NCBI GenBank assembly: GCA_028867395.1
Contig: JAGWGO010000110.1
Coordinates: forward strand, 1 to 5,751
Length of the DNA stretch: 5,751 nucleotides
Source of the DNA: Nitrososphaerota archaeon
Lineage (GTDB): Archaea; Thermoproteota; Nitrososphaeria; Nitrososphaerales; Nitrosopumilaceae
Direction of reading: 5' to 3'
Under the pieces are notes generated by a model. The model searched no databases. It was not told where the DNA came from and worked only from the letters and a program-made list of their open reading frames with translations. Numbering within the stretch: position 1 is the stretch's first letter; each line of letters opens with the position of its first letter. Shown here piece after piece: positions 1 through 5,630 of this stretch. Position numbers and translations under genes: made by a program.

Positions 1-50
1 GTGTGACCATCCTTTGCTTCCACGTATGTATCGTATACATGAATTTCCAT
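1..50 (-). CDS. DUF2024 family protein, N-terminal fragment (cut by window edge)
   Basis: Read on the minus strand from an ATG at 50-48, the sequence encodes MEIHVYDTYVEAKDGH and runs off the window. This N-terminus closely matches my memory of the DUF2024 family (the Nitrosomonas europaea member with a solved structure begins almost identically, with VYDTYVKAKDGH). The family consists of small soluble proteins of about 85-90 residues with no established function. Only about a fifth of the gene is visible, so the rest of the fold cannot be checked. There is no Shine-Dalgarno site before the ATG, but an AT-rich TATA-like element lies about 26 bases upstream, which fits a leaderless transcript. 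The gene is divergent from the cyclophilin-like gene and appears to share its core promoter region. The assignment rests on sequence recall, not on a search. Confidence 0.72.
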   Translation of the reverse strand, partial: MEIHVYDTYVEAKDGH

Positions 51-72
51 GTTTTTGATGGGCAGAAAAGGG

Positions 73-80
73 ATATTTAT
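73..80. promoter_or_regulatory. Shared TATA-like element of a divergent promoter
   Basis: ATATTTAT on the plus strand reads ATAAATAT on the minus strand, so it resembles an archaeal TATA box in both directions. Its centre (about 76.5) is about 26 bases from the minus-strand ATG at 50 and about 27-30 bases from the plus-strand GTG (104) or ATG (107). That is the spacing expected of a TATA box to the start of a leaderless archaeal transcript. No other AT-rich element in the 56-base gap is better placed. Whether one TBP site really drives both genes is inference. Confidence 0.5.
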
Positions 81-106
81 TCTAAATCATGCAGGTTTTT
101 ATTGTG

Positions 107-490
107 ATGCACAGGGTAACAGTCGATCTACTCAAGATAAAGAAGATCATGCTAGAACTTGATGACACAATTGCGCCCAAAACGATCAAATCACTTCTTG
201 GATGCCTCCCATTCGATGTGGGCATAAATGTATGGGGTGAAGAGCTTTACACAGATAAAACTCCAATAAATGTCGGTGCAGAAAATCCCCAGTCTTTAGT
301 AGATCGGATGGATGTAGCGTACTGGCCTCCAGGGAAAGCAATATGCCTCTTTTTTGGACCCACGCCTATTGGCAACGAGGGTGAAATTAGGCCCTATTCT
401 CCTGTGAACGTGATAGGAAAGATAAAGGAGACAGAAAAGAATTTCATTAAAAATATTCATGCTGGCATGAGAGTGCACTTTAGCCTGTGA
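107..490 (+). CDS. Cyclophilin-like-fold protein (Cyclophil_like/DUF369 type)
   Basis: A protein of 127 residues from ATG 107, soluble, with no signal peptide or membrane segment. Numbered from the upstream ATG at 89, it shows LDDTIAPKT (24-32), then YWPPGKAICLFFGPTP (78-93), an N-P-x-S turn (66-69), and a C-terminal beta strand ending in H-A-G-M-R-V. The acidic 'T-A-P-K-T' segment and the 'W-P-P-G-K-A-x-C-x-F-F-G-P-T-P' motif are typical of the small archaeal/bacterial family whose Thermotoga member (TM1367) has a cyclophilin fold. Prolyl isomerase activity has not been established for that family, so no reaction is assigned. The ATG at 89 gives 133 residues. I prefer 107 (or GTG 104) because the TATA element at 73-80 would place the transcript start near 103-107, and the six extra residues look unlike the family. 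It is divergent from the DUF2024 gene. Confidence 0.8.
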   Translation: MHRVTVDLLKIKKIMLELDDTIAPKTIKSLLGCLPFDVGINVWGEELYTDKTPINVGAENPQSLVDRMDVAYWPPGKAICLFFGPTPIGNEGEIRPYSPVNVIGKIKETEKNFIKNIHAGMRVHFSL

Positions 491-491
491 A

Positions 492-498
492 TTTTTTT
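492..498 (+). terminator. Oligo-T run after the cyclophilin-like gene
   Basis: Seven T residues begin two bases after the TGA stop at 488-490. There is no clear hairpin before them, and archaeal RNA polymerase can terminate at such T-runs without one. The same bases form the 5' part of the next TATA box, so this short stretch may both end one transcript and start another. Inferred from sequence only. Confidence 0.4.
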
Positions 499-503
499 AT
501 AAA
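494..503 (+). promoter_or_regulatory. TATA box upstream of the small zinc-finger gene
   Basis: TTTTTATAAA is the best match to an archaeal TATA box in this part of the window. A transcript would be expected to start near 523-526, leaving a leader of about 27 bases before the TTG at 552. The presence of a promoter here, in a gap that otherwise looks too short for a gene, supports the zinc-finger gene being real. No Shine-Dalgarno site is evident in the leader. Confidence 0.45.
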
Positions 504-551
504 CGACCAGTTCTGGCTCACAGAATCTTTTTACGCTACCTATGTGTATAT

Positions 552-659
552 TTGCCGTTGTGGGGTCAAAAATCCGGGTTCAAGTGTAAGGATTGTAGTG
601 CGACCTTTGTAGATAAGGAGCACTTTGAACGACATAAAAGAAACATACACAAGCAATAA
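552..659 (+). CDS. Very small C2H2 zinc-finger protein (35 aa)
   Basis: A TTG start gives a 35-residue protein beginning MPLWGQKSGFKC and ending in K-Q before TAA at 657-659. Residues 12-33 form a complete C2H2 finger: Cys12-x2-Cys15-x12-His28-x4-His33, with the conserved aromatic residue at position 19 (F) and a hydrophobic residue at 25 (F) where the classical finger has Leu. The four ligands would bind one zinc ion. Single-finger proteins of this size with a short 'M-x-L-x-G-x-K' leader are, as I recall, common in Thaumarchaeota; targets are unknown, and nucleic-acid or protein binding are both possible. There is no in-frame ATG or GTG in the open frame (which begins after a stop at 468-470), so TTG 552 is the best start and TTG 558 the alternative. 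It converges on the JAMM gene with a 2-base gap. Confidence 0.68.
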   Translation: MPLWGQKSGFKCKDCSATFVDKEHFERHKRNIHKQ

Positions 660-661
660 TG

Positions 662-1075
662 CTAAAGAACTCGCACATTGATTGGGATAATTGTAGATTC
701 CAAAATATATGCTCTAAATTCGTCGTTTACGTTTGAGTAGATTGCCCACGGAATTGGATTAACCTCCATGTATTGCTTGTCTGTCGAGGAAGGGTATGCA
801 GGTGAATCTGGATGTGAATGAAATATTGCTATTACCTCCATGTTTTTCTTCTCAGACTCTTGATATGCTTTGATTAGCTCCTCATTTGATATTGTAAAAT
901 TAACTGGTGATGGGGCTGCATTCTTTGTTAGAAATATCTCAGCTACTGAAAATCGTCCATCTTCGATTCTTCCAAACAATATGGCGCAAGATTCGTTTGG
1001 CTCGTTTTGCTTTGCGTGTTTTTTTAGAATGTCAAAGTGAATTTTGGAAAGAATTAGGTCTCTTTGTAAAGTCAT
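662..1075 (-). CDS. JAMM/MPN+ domain zinc metalloprotease
   Basis: A 137-residue single-domain protein with the full JAMM motif, numbered from the ATG at 1075: catalytic Glu28 in P-N-E-S-C-A-I-L-F-G, then His86-Ser-His88-x7-Ser96-x2-Asp99 (zinc ligands His86, His88, Asp99). Every catalytic residue is present, so it should be an active MPN+ enzyme and not an inactive MPN- scaffold. Family members cleave isopeptide or C-terminal bonds next to ubiquitin-like proteins (archaeal SAMPs, Rpn11) or sulfur-carrier proteins (Mec+/CysO type). The length fits the short archaeal enzymes such as HvJAMM1. The frame stays open to an ATG at 1102, but the ATG at 1075 is preferred: its ATGA overlaps the TGA of the cupredoxin gene, the usual sign of translational coupling, and the family homology begins just after it. 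No ubiquitin-like protein is encoded in the window, so the substrate is unknown. Confidence 0.88.
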   Translation of the reverse strand: MTLQRDLILSKIHFDILKKHAKQNEPNESCAILFGRIEDGRFSVAEIFLTKNAAPSPVNFTISNEELIKAYQESEKKNMEVIAIFHSHPDSPAYPSSTDKQYMEVNPIPWAIYSNVNDEFRAYILESTIIPINVRVL

Positions 1076-2169
1076 CCTACTATAATTTTTCCAGTCATCC
1101 ATGGATGGACTGTACAGAAGTATGAAGTTGTGCCTGCTGCTGTAAATGTATGTTTGAAAGTGTTGCCAGGTTTGATAAGTCCGGAGTCAAATTGCCCAGA
1201 TGGTCCAGCAGTTGGGTCACCGCTTGTTACAGTGTGTGCGGAGCTATCTTGGTTTGTCCAGATTACTGTTGTACCAACTTTGACTGAGAGGCTTGCTGGA
1301 TCAAAATATTTCTGTCCTGCACTTTGTGTGGATGCTCCCTTTGAGATGGTTACATTTGCTATTATTGGTTGAGTGATCATTATCTTACCTGTCATAAACG
1401 GGTGGACTGTGCACATGTAGTCATATTCTGTTGCATTGAGCTTCGATGTATCAAGTGAGTATGACTTGCCAGCTGCAATCAAACTTGAATCAAATGTTGC
1501 ACCAGCATCTGCCGCACTTGTTACAGTATGTGGTACGGTATCATTGTTGGTCCACTTTATTATATCGCCTTTTGGAACTGTAACTGTGTTTGGAGTAAAG
1601 TTAGGATTTCCTTTGATGGATGAATTAACTGGAATGTTGACCATAATGACTGGTGCCGTAGGCAATGTTGCGTTTGCCGCCGTCGCATTCGTTTCATTTT
1701 GTGTATGTAGAGAGAATTGAGCTCCTGGTCCCAAAAATCCAAAGGCAGTATAGGATCCAACTCCTACTGCCATTGCTGCCACGAATATTACTGCTACTGG
1801 TTTGAAGTATTTTTGCATCTTCATCGAAGTAAATCCTATGACAATAGTTGGAATGATTATGATTATCAAAACCCCGATAAATCTTGGCATTGACGTAATG
1901 ACCGTGTTGAGACTTAGTGCATATACGCCAACAGAGCCTGCGATTCCAAATATTACAAGAGTTGTGGCCTTTGCTCGTCCGCTGGTTGACACTCCTCCGT
2001 TTAGAATTCCAGCAGAAAGAAATACCATGCCCATGATCATGGTTAGACCTGAGAGTGCCTGCATTCCAGTAAGGAAGGTATTGGCTATTCCAAGGTAAGA
2101 CAAGATGACTCCTGAAAGACCAATGGCAGTTAGGCCCATGCCTGGCATCATGAGGTCCCAGTCACTCAT
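1072..2169 (-). CDS. Membrane-anchored protein with two blue-copper (plastocyanin-like) domains
   Basis: A 365-residue protein in three parts. The N-terminal third has five hydrophobic helices at about 10-30, 36-57, 67-92, 96-115 and 122-147. Positive charges at R65/K67 and at K117/K120/K123 suit an N-inside topology that places the rest outside the membrane. A Thr/Asn-rich linker (about 150-175) follows, then two cupredoxin domains at about 174-265 and 268-365. Each has a complete type 1 copper site: His214, Cys253, His256, Met259, and His312, Cys352, His355, Met358 (C-T-V-H-P-F/W-M-T-G-K-I in both). Blue-copper proteins are thought to replace cytochrome c as electron carriers in ammonia-oxidising archaea, so a role in outer-face electron transfer is likely; its partner is not shown. 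Eight N-x-S/T sequons (158, 161, 166, 182, 190, 209, 245, 272) suggest N-glycosylation. The ATG start has no Shine-Dalgarno site. It is coupled to the downstream JAMM gene and divergent from ctaB. Confidence 0.87.
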   Translation of the reverse strand: MSDWDLMMPGMGLTAIGLSGVILSYLGIANTFLTGMQALSGLTMIMGMVFLSAGILNGGVSTSGRAKATTLVIFGIAGSVGVYALSLNTVITSMPRFIGVLIIIIIPTIVIGFTSMKMQKYFKPVAVIFVAAMAVGVGSYTAFGFLGPGAQFSLHTQNETNATAANATLPTAPVIMVNIPVNSSIKGNPNFTPNTVTVPKGDIIKWTNNDTVPHTVTSAADAGATFDSSLIAAGKSYSLDTSKLNATEYDYMCTVHPFMTGKIMITQPIIANVTISKGASTQSAGQKYFDPASLSVKVGTTVIWTNQDSSAHTVTSGDPTAGPSGQFDSGLIKPGNTFKHTFTAAGTTSYFCTVHPWMTGKIIVG

Positions 2170-2181
2170 CGTAATAGCTCG

Positions 2182-2200
2182 ATTAAGTGAGGTACTTAAT
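2182..2200. promoter_or_regulatory. Perfect inverted repeat in the cupredoxin/ctaB divergent promoter
   Basis: ATTAAGT (2182-2188), a 5-base spacer GAGGT, and ACTTAAT (2194-2200) form a perfect 7-bp dyad in the middle of the 45-base gap. The plus-strand ATTAAGT begins 33 bases before the ctaB GTG. The identical heptamer on the minus strand begins 31 bases before the cupredoxin ATG. The two arms could therefore be back-to-back TATA/BRE elements for two leaderless transcripts, or the dyad could bind a dimeric regulator that affects both. Neither gene has a Shine-Dalgarno site, which supports leaderless transcription. Confidence 0.5.
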
Positions 2201-2214
2201 TCTTTTGACCTACC

Positions 2215-3141
2215 GTGATAAGCTTCGAAGAAATTAAATTCCCAGCAGACCCGCTAAGCCTAGTGGGATTAAAAGAAGTACTGGAAATATCAAAACCACG
2301 TATAGTAGTTTTACTAGTAATTACCGCGATTACCTCGATGTATGCAGCAAGCAAGCTAATAGGCCCTCAGCTTAACTACCTGAGTTTACTGCATCTTATT
2401 GTTGCAGGATCGCTTTCTTCTGCGGGATCGAGTGCTCTCAATCATTACTACGATCGAGACATAGATCCATTGATGAAAAGAACTAGCAAGAGACCAATCC
2501 CGTCAGGCCGAATGTCTGCAAGGAATGTTTTGATATATGGTCTTGTTGTTAGTGCGATCTCAGTAATTTATGCATGGTTTACTCTAAACCCTCTTTCAAC
2601 ATTCTTCATTGCACTTGGAATCTTCTTCTATGTGATAGTGTACACTGCTTGGCTCAAACGCACGAACTCTTCAAACATTGTAATTGGAGGGTTTGCAGGA
2701 AGTTGTGCCTCGATGGCAGGATGGTCTGCAGCTACCGGATCTATGGACATACTTGGAGCGCTGGTAGGCATCCTTGTATTTGCATGGACTCCGTCCCATT
2801 TTTGGTGTCTTGCAATGAAGATAAGAGACGACTATGCAGAAGCGCATGTTCCAATGTTGCCTGTACTCATTGGAATGCAAAAGACATCAAAATACATCCT
2901 AGTCAACACCGCTATACTGCTTCCATATTCATTAGCACTTGTGGCGTTCGGACTGGGATACGTCTATCTTGTAATTGCTGCAGTTTCAGGAGGACTCATG
3001 TTGTTGTATCACTACAAACTTACCAAGACTCCAACATCCGACTTTGCGTGGAAGGCGTACAAGGTTACAGCGCCATATCTTACGATAATATTTGTAGGGA
3101 TTGCACTTGACGCCGCATTTCACTTTCCAGTGATTCACTAA
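2215..3141 (+). CDS. ctaB: Protoheme IX farnesyltransferase (heme O synthase)
   Basis: A 308-residue integral membrane protein of the UbiA prenyltransferase family that attaches farnesyl to the C2 vinyl group of heme b, making heme O for heme-copper terminal oxidases. First Mg-diphosphate motif: N76-H-Y-Y-D80-R-D82-I-D84, followed by K88-R-T-x2-R-P-I-P-S-G. Second motif: K202-I-R-D205-D206-Y-A-E-A-H-V-P-M-L-P216, preceded by W191-T-P-S-H-F-W197. H-Y-Y-D-R-x-x-D and W-T-P-x-H-F-W mark CtaB/Cox10 rather than other UbiA enzymes. The family-typical E-I-S-K-P-R-I entry into helix 1 is at 24-30, and about eight or nine hydrophobic helices follow. The start is GTG 2215: an in-frame TGA lies at 2206-2208, and the next candidate, GTG 2263, would shorten the N-terminus. 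Length is normal for the family. It is divergent from the cupredoxin gene, consistent with a shared role in respiration, and ends 6 bases before the opposing winged-helix gene. Confidence 0.95.
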   Translation: MISFEEIKFPADPLSLVGLKEVLEISKPRIVVLLVITAITSMYAASKLIGPQLNYLSLLHLIVAGSLSSAGSSALNHYYDRDIDPLMKRTSKRPIPSGRMSARNVLIYGLVVSAISVIYAWFTLNPLSTFFIALGIFFYVIVYTAWLKRTNSSNIVIGGFAGSCASMAGWSAATGSMDILGALVGILVFAWTPSHFWCLAMKIRDDYAEAHVPMLPVLIGMQKTSKYILVNTAILLPYSLALVAFGLGYVYLVIAAVSGGLMLLYHYKLTKTPTSDFAWKAYKVTAPYLTIIFVGIALDAAFHFPVIH

Positions 3142-3147
3142 TTATTC

Positions 3148-3456
3148 CTATATCTCTTCTTGTTCTACGCCCGGAAATCCAGCTTCGTATTCTCTTTCTA
3201 GTGTTTCCTGATTTTGTTTTTCAATCTCATCCTCGTCTGATTCTTTTACTGCAATCTCTATTCTTCTTTCATCTTTTGTCAGCCATGTGACCTTGATGAG
3301 GCCGTAAATCTCGAGATTGAGCAGTGTCTTGTTAAACTCGTCCTCTGGTATTGAAATTCCGGCCTTTATCAGTGCCTTTGAGAGCTCAGAATCTGTCATA
3401 GAGCCCGCATTTTTTACTATCTCATATATTGAATTTCTAAGTGGCATTGTTGTCAT
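3148..3456 (-). CDS. Small winged-helix-like protein with acidic C-terminal tail
   Basis: A 102-residue soluble protein I cannot assign to a named family. Residues 5-70 read as a winged helix: helix 1 N-S-I-Y-E-I-V-K-N, helix 2 T-D-S-E-L-S-K-A-L-I-K, helix 3 D-E-F-N-K-T-L-L-N-L-E-I-Y-G-L-I, then two strands (K-V-T-W-L-T and R-I-E-I-A-V) as the wing. From residue 72 the tail is strongly acidic (13 Asp/Glu in 31) and probably disordered. It could bind nucleic acid, but the acidic tail and weakly basic third helix also allow a protein-binding role. It is the last visible gene of the EF-1beta/cdc48 operon; its ATG is 2 bases after the cdc48 stop. Met4 (ATG at 3447) is an alternative start with an 11-base gap. 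No strong Shine-Dalgarno site is seen, so it is probably read by ribosomes finishing cdc48. Confidence 0.78.
   Translation of the reverse strand: MTTMPLRNSIYEIVKNAGSMTDSELSKALIKAGISIPEDEFNKTLLNLEIYGLIKVTWLTKDERRIEIAVKESDEDEIEKQNQETLEREYEAGFPGVEQEEI
3212..3222 (+). terminator. Possible T-rich terminator for ctaB inside the opposing gene
   Basis: TTTTGTTTTTC is the first strongly T-rich stretch downstream of the ctaB stop, about 70 bases on and inside the 3' part of the opposing winged-helix gene. The 6-base gap between the two stop codons has no room for a terminator, so ctaB transcription probably ends here or later. On the other strand these bases encode part of the Glu/Lys/Gln-rich tail, so the T-richness may only reflect coding. 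Confidence 0.25.
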
Positions 3457-3458
3457 AT

Positions 3459-5630
3459 CTAACCGTAAAATGCTTTATCAATTGGCTTTGGTAGGGCGTA
3501 TGATATATTGTCTTTGATTGACGTGTACCAATCCTCAACACCTTTGGTAATGGATGGTTTGACTACCTTTAATGCTGCGGCAAAGTCAACACTGTTTATC
3601 TTGGGTGAGTTGTTCCTCATTGCTTGCACAGCAGCTTCTCTGCATACTGCTACAAGGTCTGCCCCTGTGTATCCCTTTGTTGAAAGCGCAATCTCCTTCA
3701 AGTCAACATCTCCTGAAAGTGGCATCTGTCTTGTGAGTGCCTTGATTATCTCAAATCTTCCTTTTTCCTCTGGCGGCGGAATGAACAGTATCAAGTCCAA
3801 ACGCCCTGGTCTTAGCAATGATGGGTCTATCAAGTCAGGTCTGTTAGAAATTCCAACTACGACCACTCTAGCTGCTCCTCCATCTTCCATCTCGGTGAGC
3901 AACTGACTGAGAAGTCTTTCCCCAACCCCGCTCTCTTCTAGTGATTTTGATCTTGCAAGCGAATCCAATTCGTCAAAAATTATGATGCATGGCGATGAAG
4001 CTTTTGCTTTTCTAAAGATCTCGCGTATTGCTTTTTCAGACTCTCCTACCCACTTTGAAAGTATCTCAGCTCCTCTAACCAATATCATGTTTCCACCGCT
4101 CTCCGTTGCAAATGCTCTTGCAAGCAATGTCTTTCCACAGCCGGGTGGTCCGTAGAGGAGTGCTCCCTTGGGAGGTTTAATGCCCATCTTTTGAAACTTG
4201 GCAGGTTCTTTTATAGCTGTGATCAAATTGTCATTTAGCGTTCGCTTGGCATCATCTAAACCGCCCACATCCTTCCACCATATCTTTGGGCTCTCAACGT
4301 AAAACTCTCTCATTGCTGTGGGAACAATCTCATGCGTTGCATCGTAAAAGTCCTGCAGGTGTATTGTTAGCTTTTGCAGTACCTCATGAGATATCTTCTC
4401 AGTCTCCATCTCTAGCTCAGGCAGAAAAGTTCTGAGTGCTTTCATTGCAGCCTCTCTACAAAGTGACTTGATGTCGGCTCCTGTGTAACCATGAAGTTCT
4501 GCCGCCAAAGTTTTCAACTCAACATCGTCCCCCAATGGCATCCCGCGTGTATGAATCTGCAGAATCTCAAGTCTGCCGTCTGCATTGGGCACTGATATCT
4601 CAATCTCTCTGTCAAATCTGCCAGGTCTTCGAAGGGCTGGGTCTACACTCTCTGGTCTGTTGGTCGCACCAAGTACTATGACATTTCCTCTGTCTGTTAG
4701 ACCATCCATCAGCGCTAACAGCTGTGCGACGACTCTTTTCTCGACATCTCCATACGCTTCTTCTCGTTTTGGAGCAATCGCATCAATCTCATCGATAAAT
4801 ATTACACTTGGCGCGTTGTCTTTTGCTTCCTTGAATATGTCTCGCAGTCTTGCCTCTGTCTCTCCATAATATTTGTTCATTATCTCAGGACCGTTTATGG
4901 AAAAGAAATTTGCCTCAGACTCGCTTGCGAGTACTTTTGCAATCAAAGTCTTTCCACATCCTGGCGGACCATACAGTAAGATTCCACTGTGCGGCTCTAT
5001 GTTTAGCTGAGTGAATACCTCGGGATGTTTTAGAGGAAGTTCTACAATCTCCCGCATTCTGTTTATCTGTGCTCTTAACCCGCCTATCTCTTCGTATGTC
5101 ACTCGAATCTTTTTGTCAACTGAGGCCTCAGTCAAGATGGTAAGCGAAGTGCCACGTTCTATCTTGACTACACCTTTTGGAGCAATTTTGTGAATCTTAA
5201 AGTCCATAGAGTTGCCAAGTATCATAACTGATATCTCATCACCCTCTGAAAGTGGCAAGCCCTTGAGTCTATTTTTGACAAAATCTGTGAATTCCTTATC
5301 TACCGTGACATTTCCGTTAACTGGCATCAAGACAACCGTTTTTGCTGGCTTTGCAGTGACCTTTCTTACGTTTACAAGATCGTTTATTCCAATTCCGACA
5401 TTTTTCCTTGTCTGGCCATCTATTCGTATCATGTCTGGCGCTTTGTTATCGTCGTCGGCGGGCCATACTATTGCACAGCTAGATTTTTTACCGATTATCT
5501 CTATCATGTCGCCTGGTTCTACTTTTAAAAATTCCATTGCCTCTGGTTCTATTCTGGCTCGTCTCTTACCTACATCCCTCTGTTTTGCCTCTCCCACGCG
5601 CATCTGGAGCAGATCGTCTTTTCTAACCAA
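3459..5630 (-). CDS. cdc48: Cdc48/VAT-type AAA+ ATPase
   Basis: A 723-residue hexameric unfoldase with the N-D1-D2 layout of archaeal Cdc48/VAT and eukaryotic p97, near the normal length. The N-domain (about 10-175) has a double-psi barrel (V-G-E-A-K-Q-R-D-V-G-K; I-R-I-D-G-Q-T-R-K-N) and a second lobe. D1: Walker A G221-PPGCGK-T228, Walker B V276-IFIDEI-D283, sensor-1 N324, arginine fingers R335/R338, pore loop K253-Y-Y-G. D2: Walker A 494-501, Walker B 549-556, sensor-1 N596, arginine fingers R607/R610, pore loop K526-W-V-G. Both rings look catalytically intact. The protein ends in Phe-Tyr-Gly, a match to the HbYX signal by which proteasomal ATPases, including archaeal Cdc48, dock on the 20S proteasome. 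The start is TTG 5630: AGGTG lies five bases upstream, overlapping the EF-1beta stop. The ATG at 5603 (residue 10) is the alternative. It probably unfolds proteins for degradation and is co-transcribed with its neighbours. Confidence 0.96.
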   Translation of the reverse strand: MVRKDDLLQMRVGEAKQRDVGKRRARIEPEAMEFLKVEPGDMIEIIGKKSSCAIVWPADDDNKAPDMIRIDGQTRKNVGIGINDLVNVRKVTAKPAKTVVLMPVNGNVTVDKEFTDFVKNRLKGLPLSEGDEISVMILGNSMDFKIHKIAPKGVVKIERGTSLTILTEASVDKKIRVTYEEIGGLRAQINRMREIVELPLKHPEVFTQLNIEPHSGILLYGPPGCGKTLIAKVLASESEANFFSINGPEIMNKYYGETEARLRDIFKEAKDNAPSVIFIDEIDAIAPKREEAYGDVEKRVVAQLLALMDGLTDRGNVIVLGATNRPESVDPALRRPGRFDREIEISVPNADGRLEILQIHTRGMPLGDDVELKTLAAELHGYTGADIKSLCREAAMKALRTFLPELEMETEKISHEVLQKLTIHLQDFYDATHEIVPTAMREFYVESPKIWWKDVGGLDDAKRTLNDNLITAIKEPAKFQKMGIKPPKGALLYGPPGCGKTLLARAFATESGGNMILVRGAEILSKWVGESEKAIREIFRKAKASSPCIIIFDELDSLARSKSLEESGVGERLLSQLLTEMEDGGAARVVVVGISNRPDLIDPSLLRPGRLDLILFIPPPEEKGRFEIIKALTRQMPLSGDVDLKEIALSTKGYTGADLVAVCREAAVQAMRNNSPKINSVDFAAALKVVKPSITKGVEDWYTSIKDNISYALPKPIDKAFYG

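Noticed and set aside
544..580. Possible frameshifted N-terminus (Y-I-C-R-C-G) fused to the zinc finger
   Set aside because: The in-frame TTG start already gives a plausible complete protein with an intact finger, so no frameshift is needed.
542..589. ATG at 542 opening a 15-codon frame over the zinc-finger gene
   Set aside because: It ends at a TAA at 587-589, has no recognisable motif and is out of frame with the intact C2H2 finger.
541..600. GGGTTCAAG at 577-585 resembles a tRNA T-loop
   Set aside because: No matching acceptor stem, D-arm or anticodon arm can be drawn around it; the bases are coding sequence of the zinc-finger gene (G-F-K).
1076..1102. Upstream ATG (1102) as the JAMM start, adding nine residues
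   Set aside because: The extra residues translate the cupredoxin C-terminus in another frame; the ATGA overlap at 1075 is a better supported start.
3129..3139. AGTGATTCACT palindrome at the end of ctaB as a terminator or operator
   Set aside because: Five-base arms with a one-base centre cannot form a good RNA hairpin, it lies in coding sequence, and no T-run follows on either strand.
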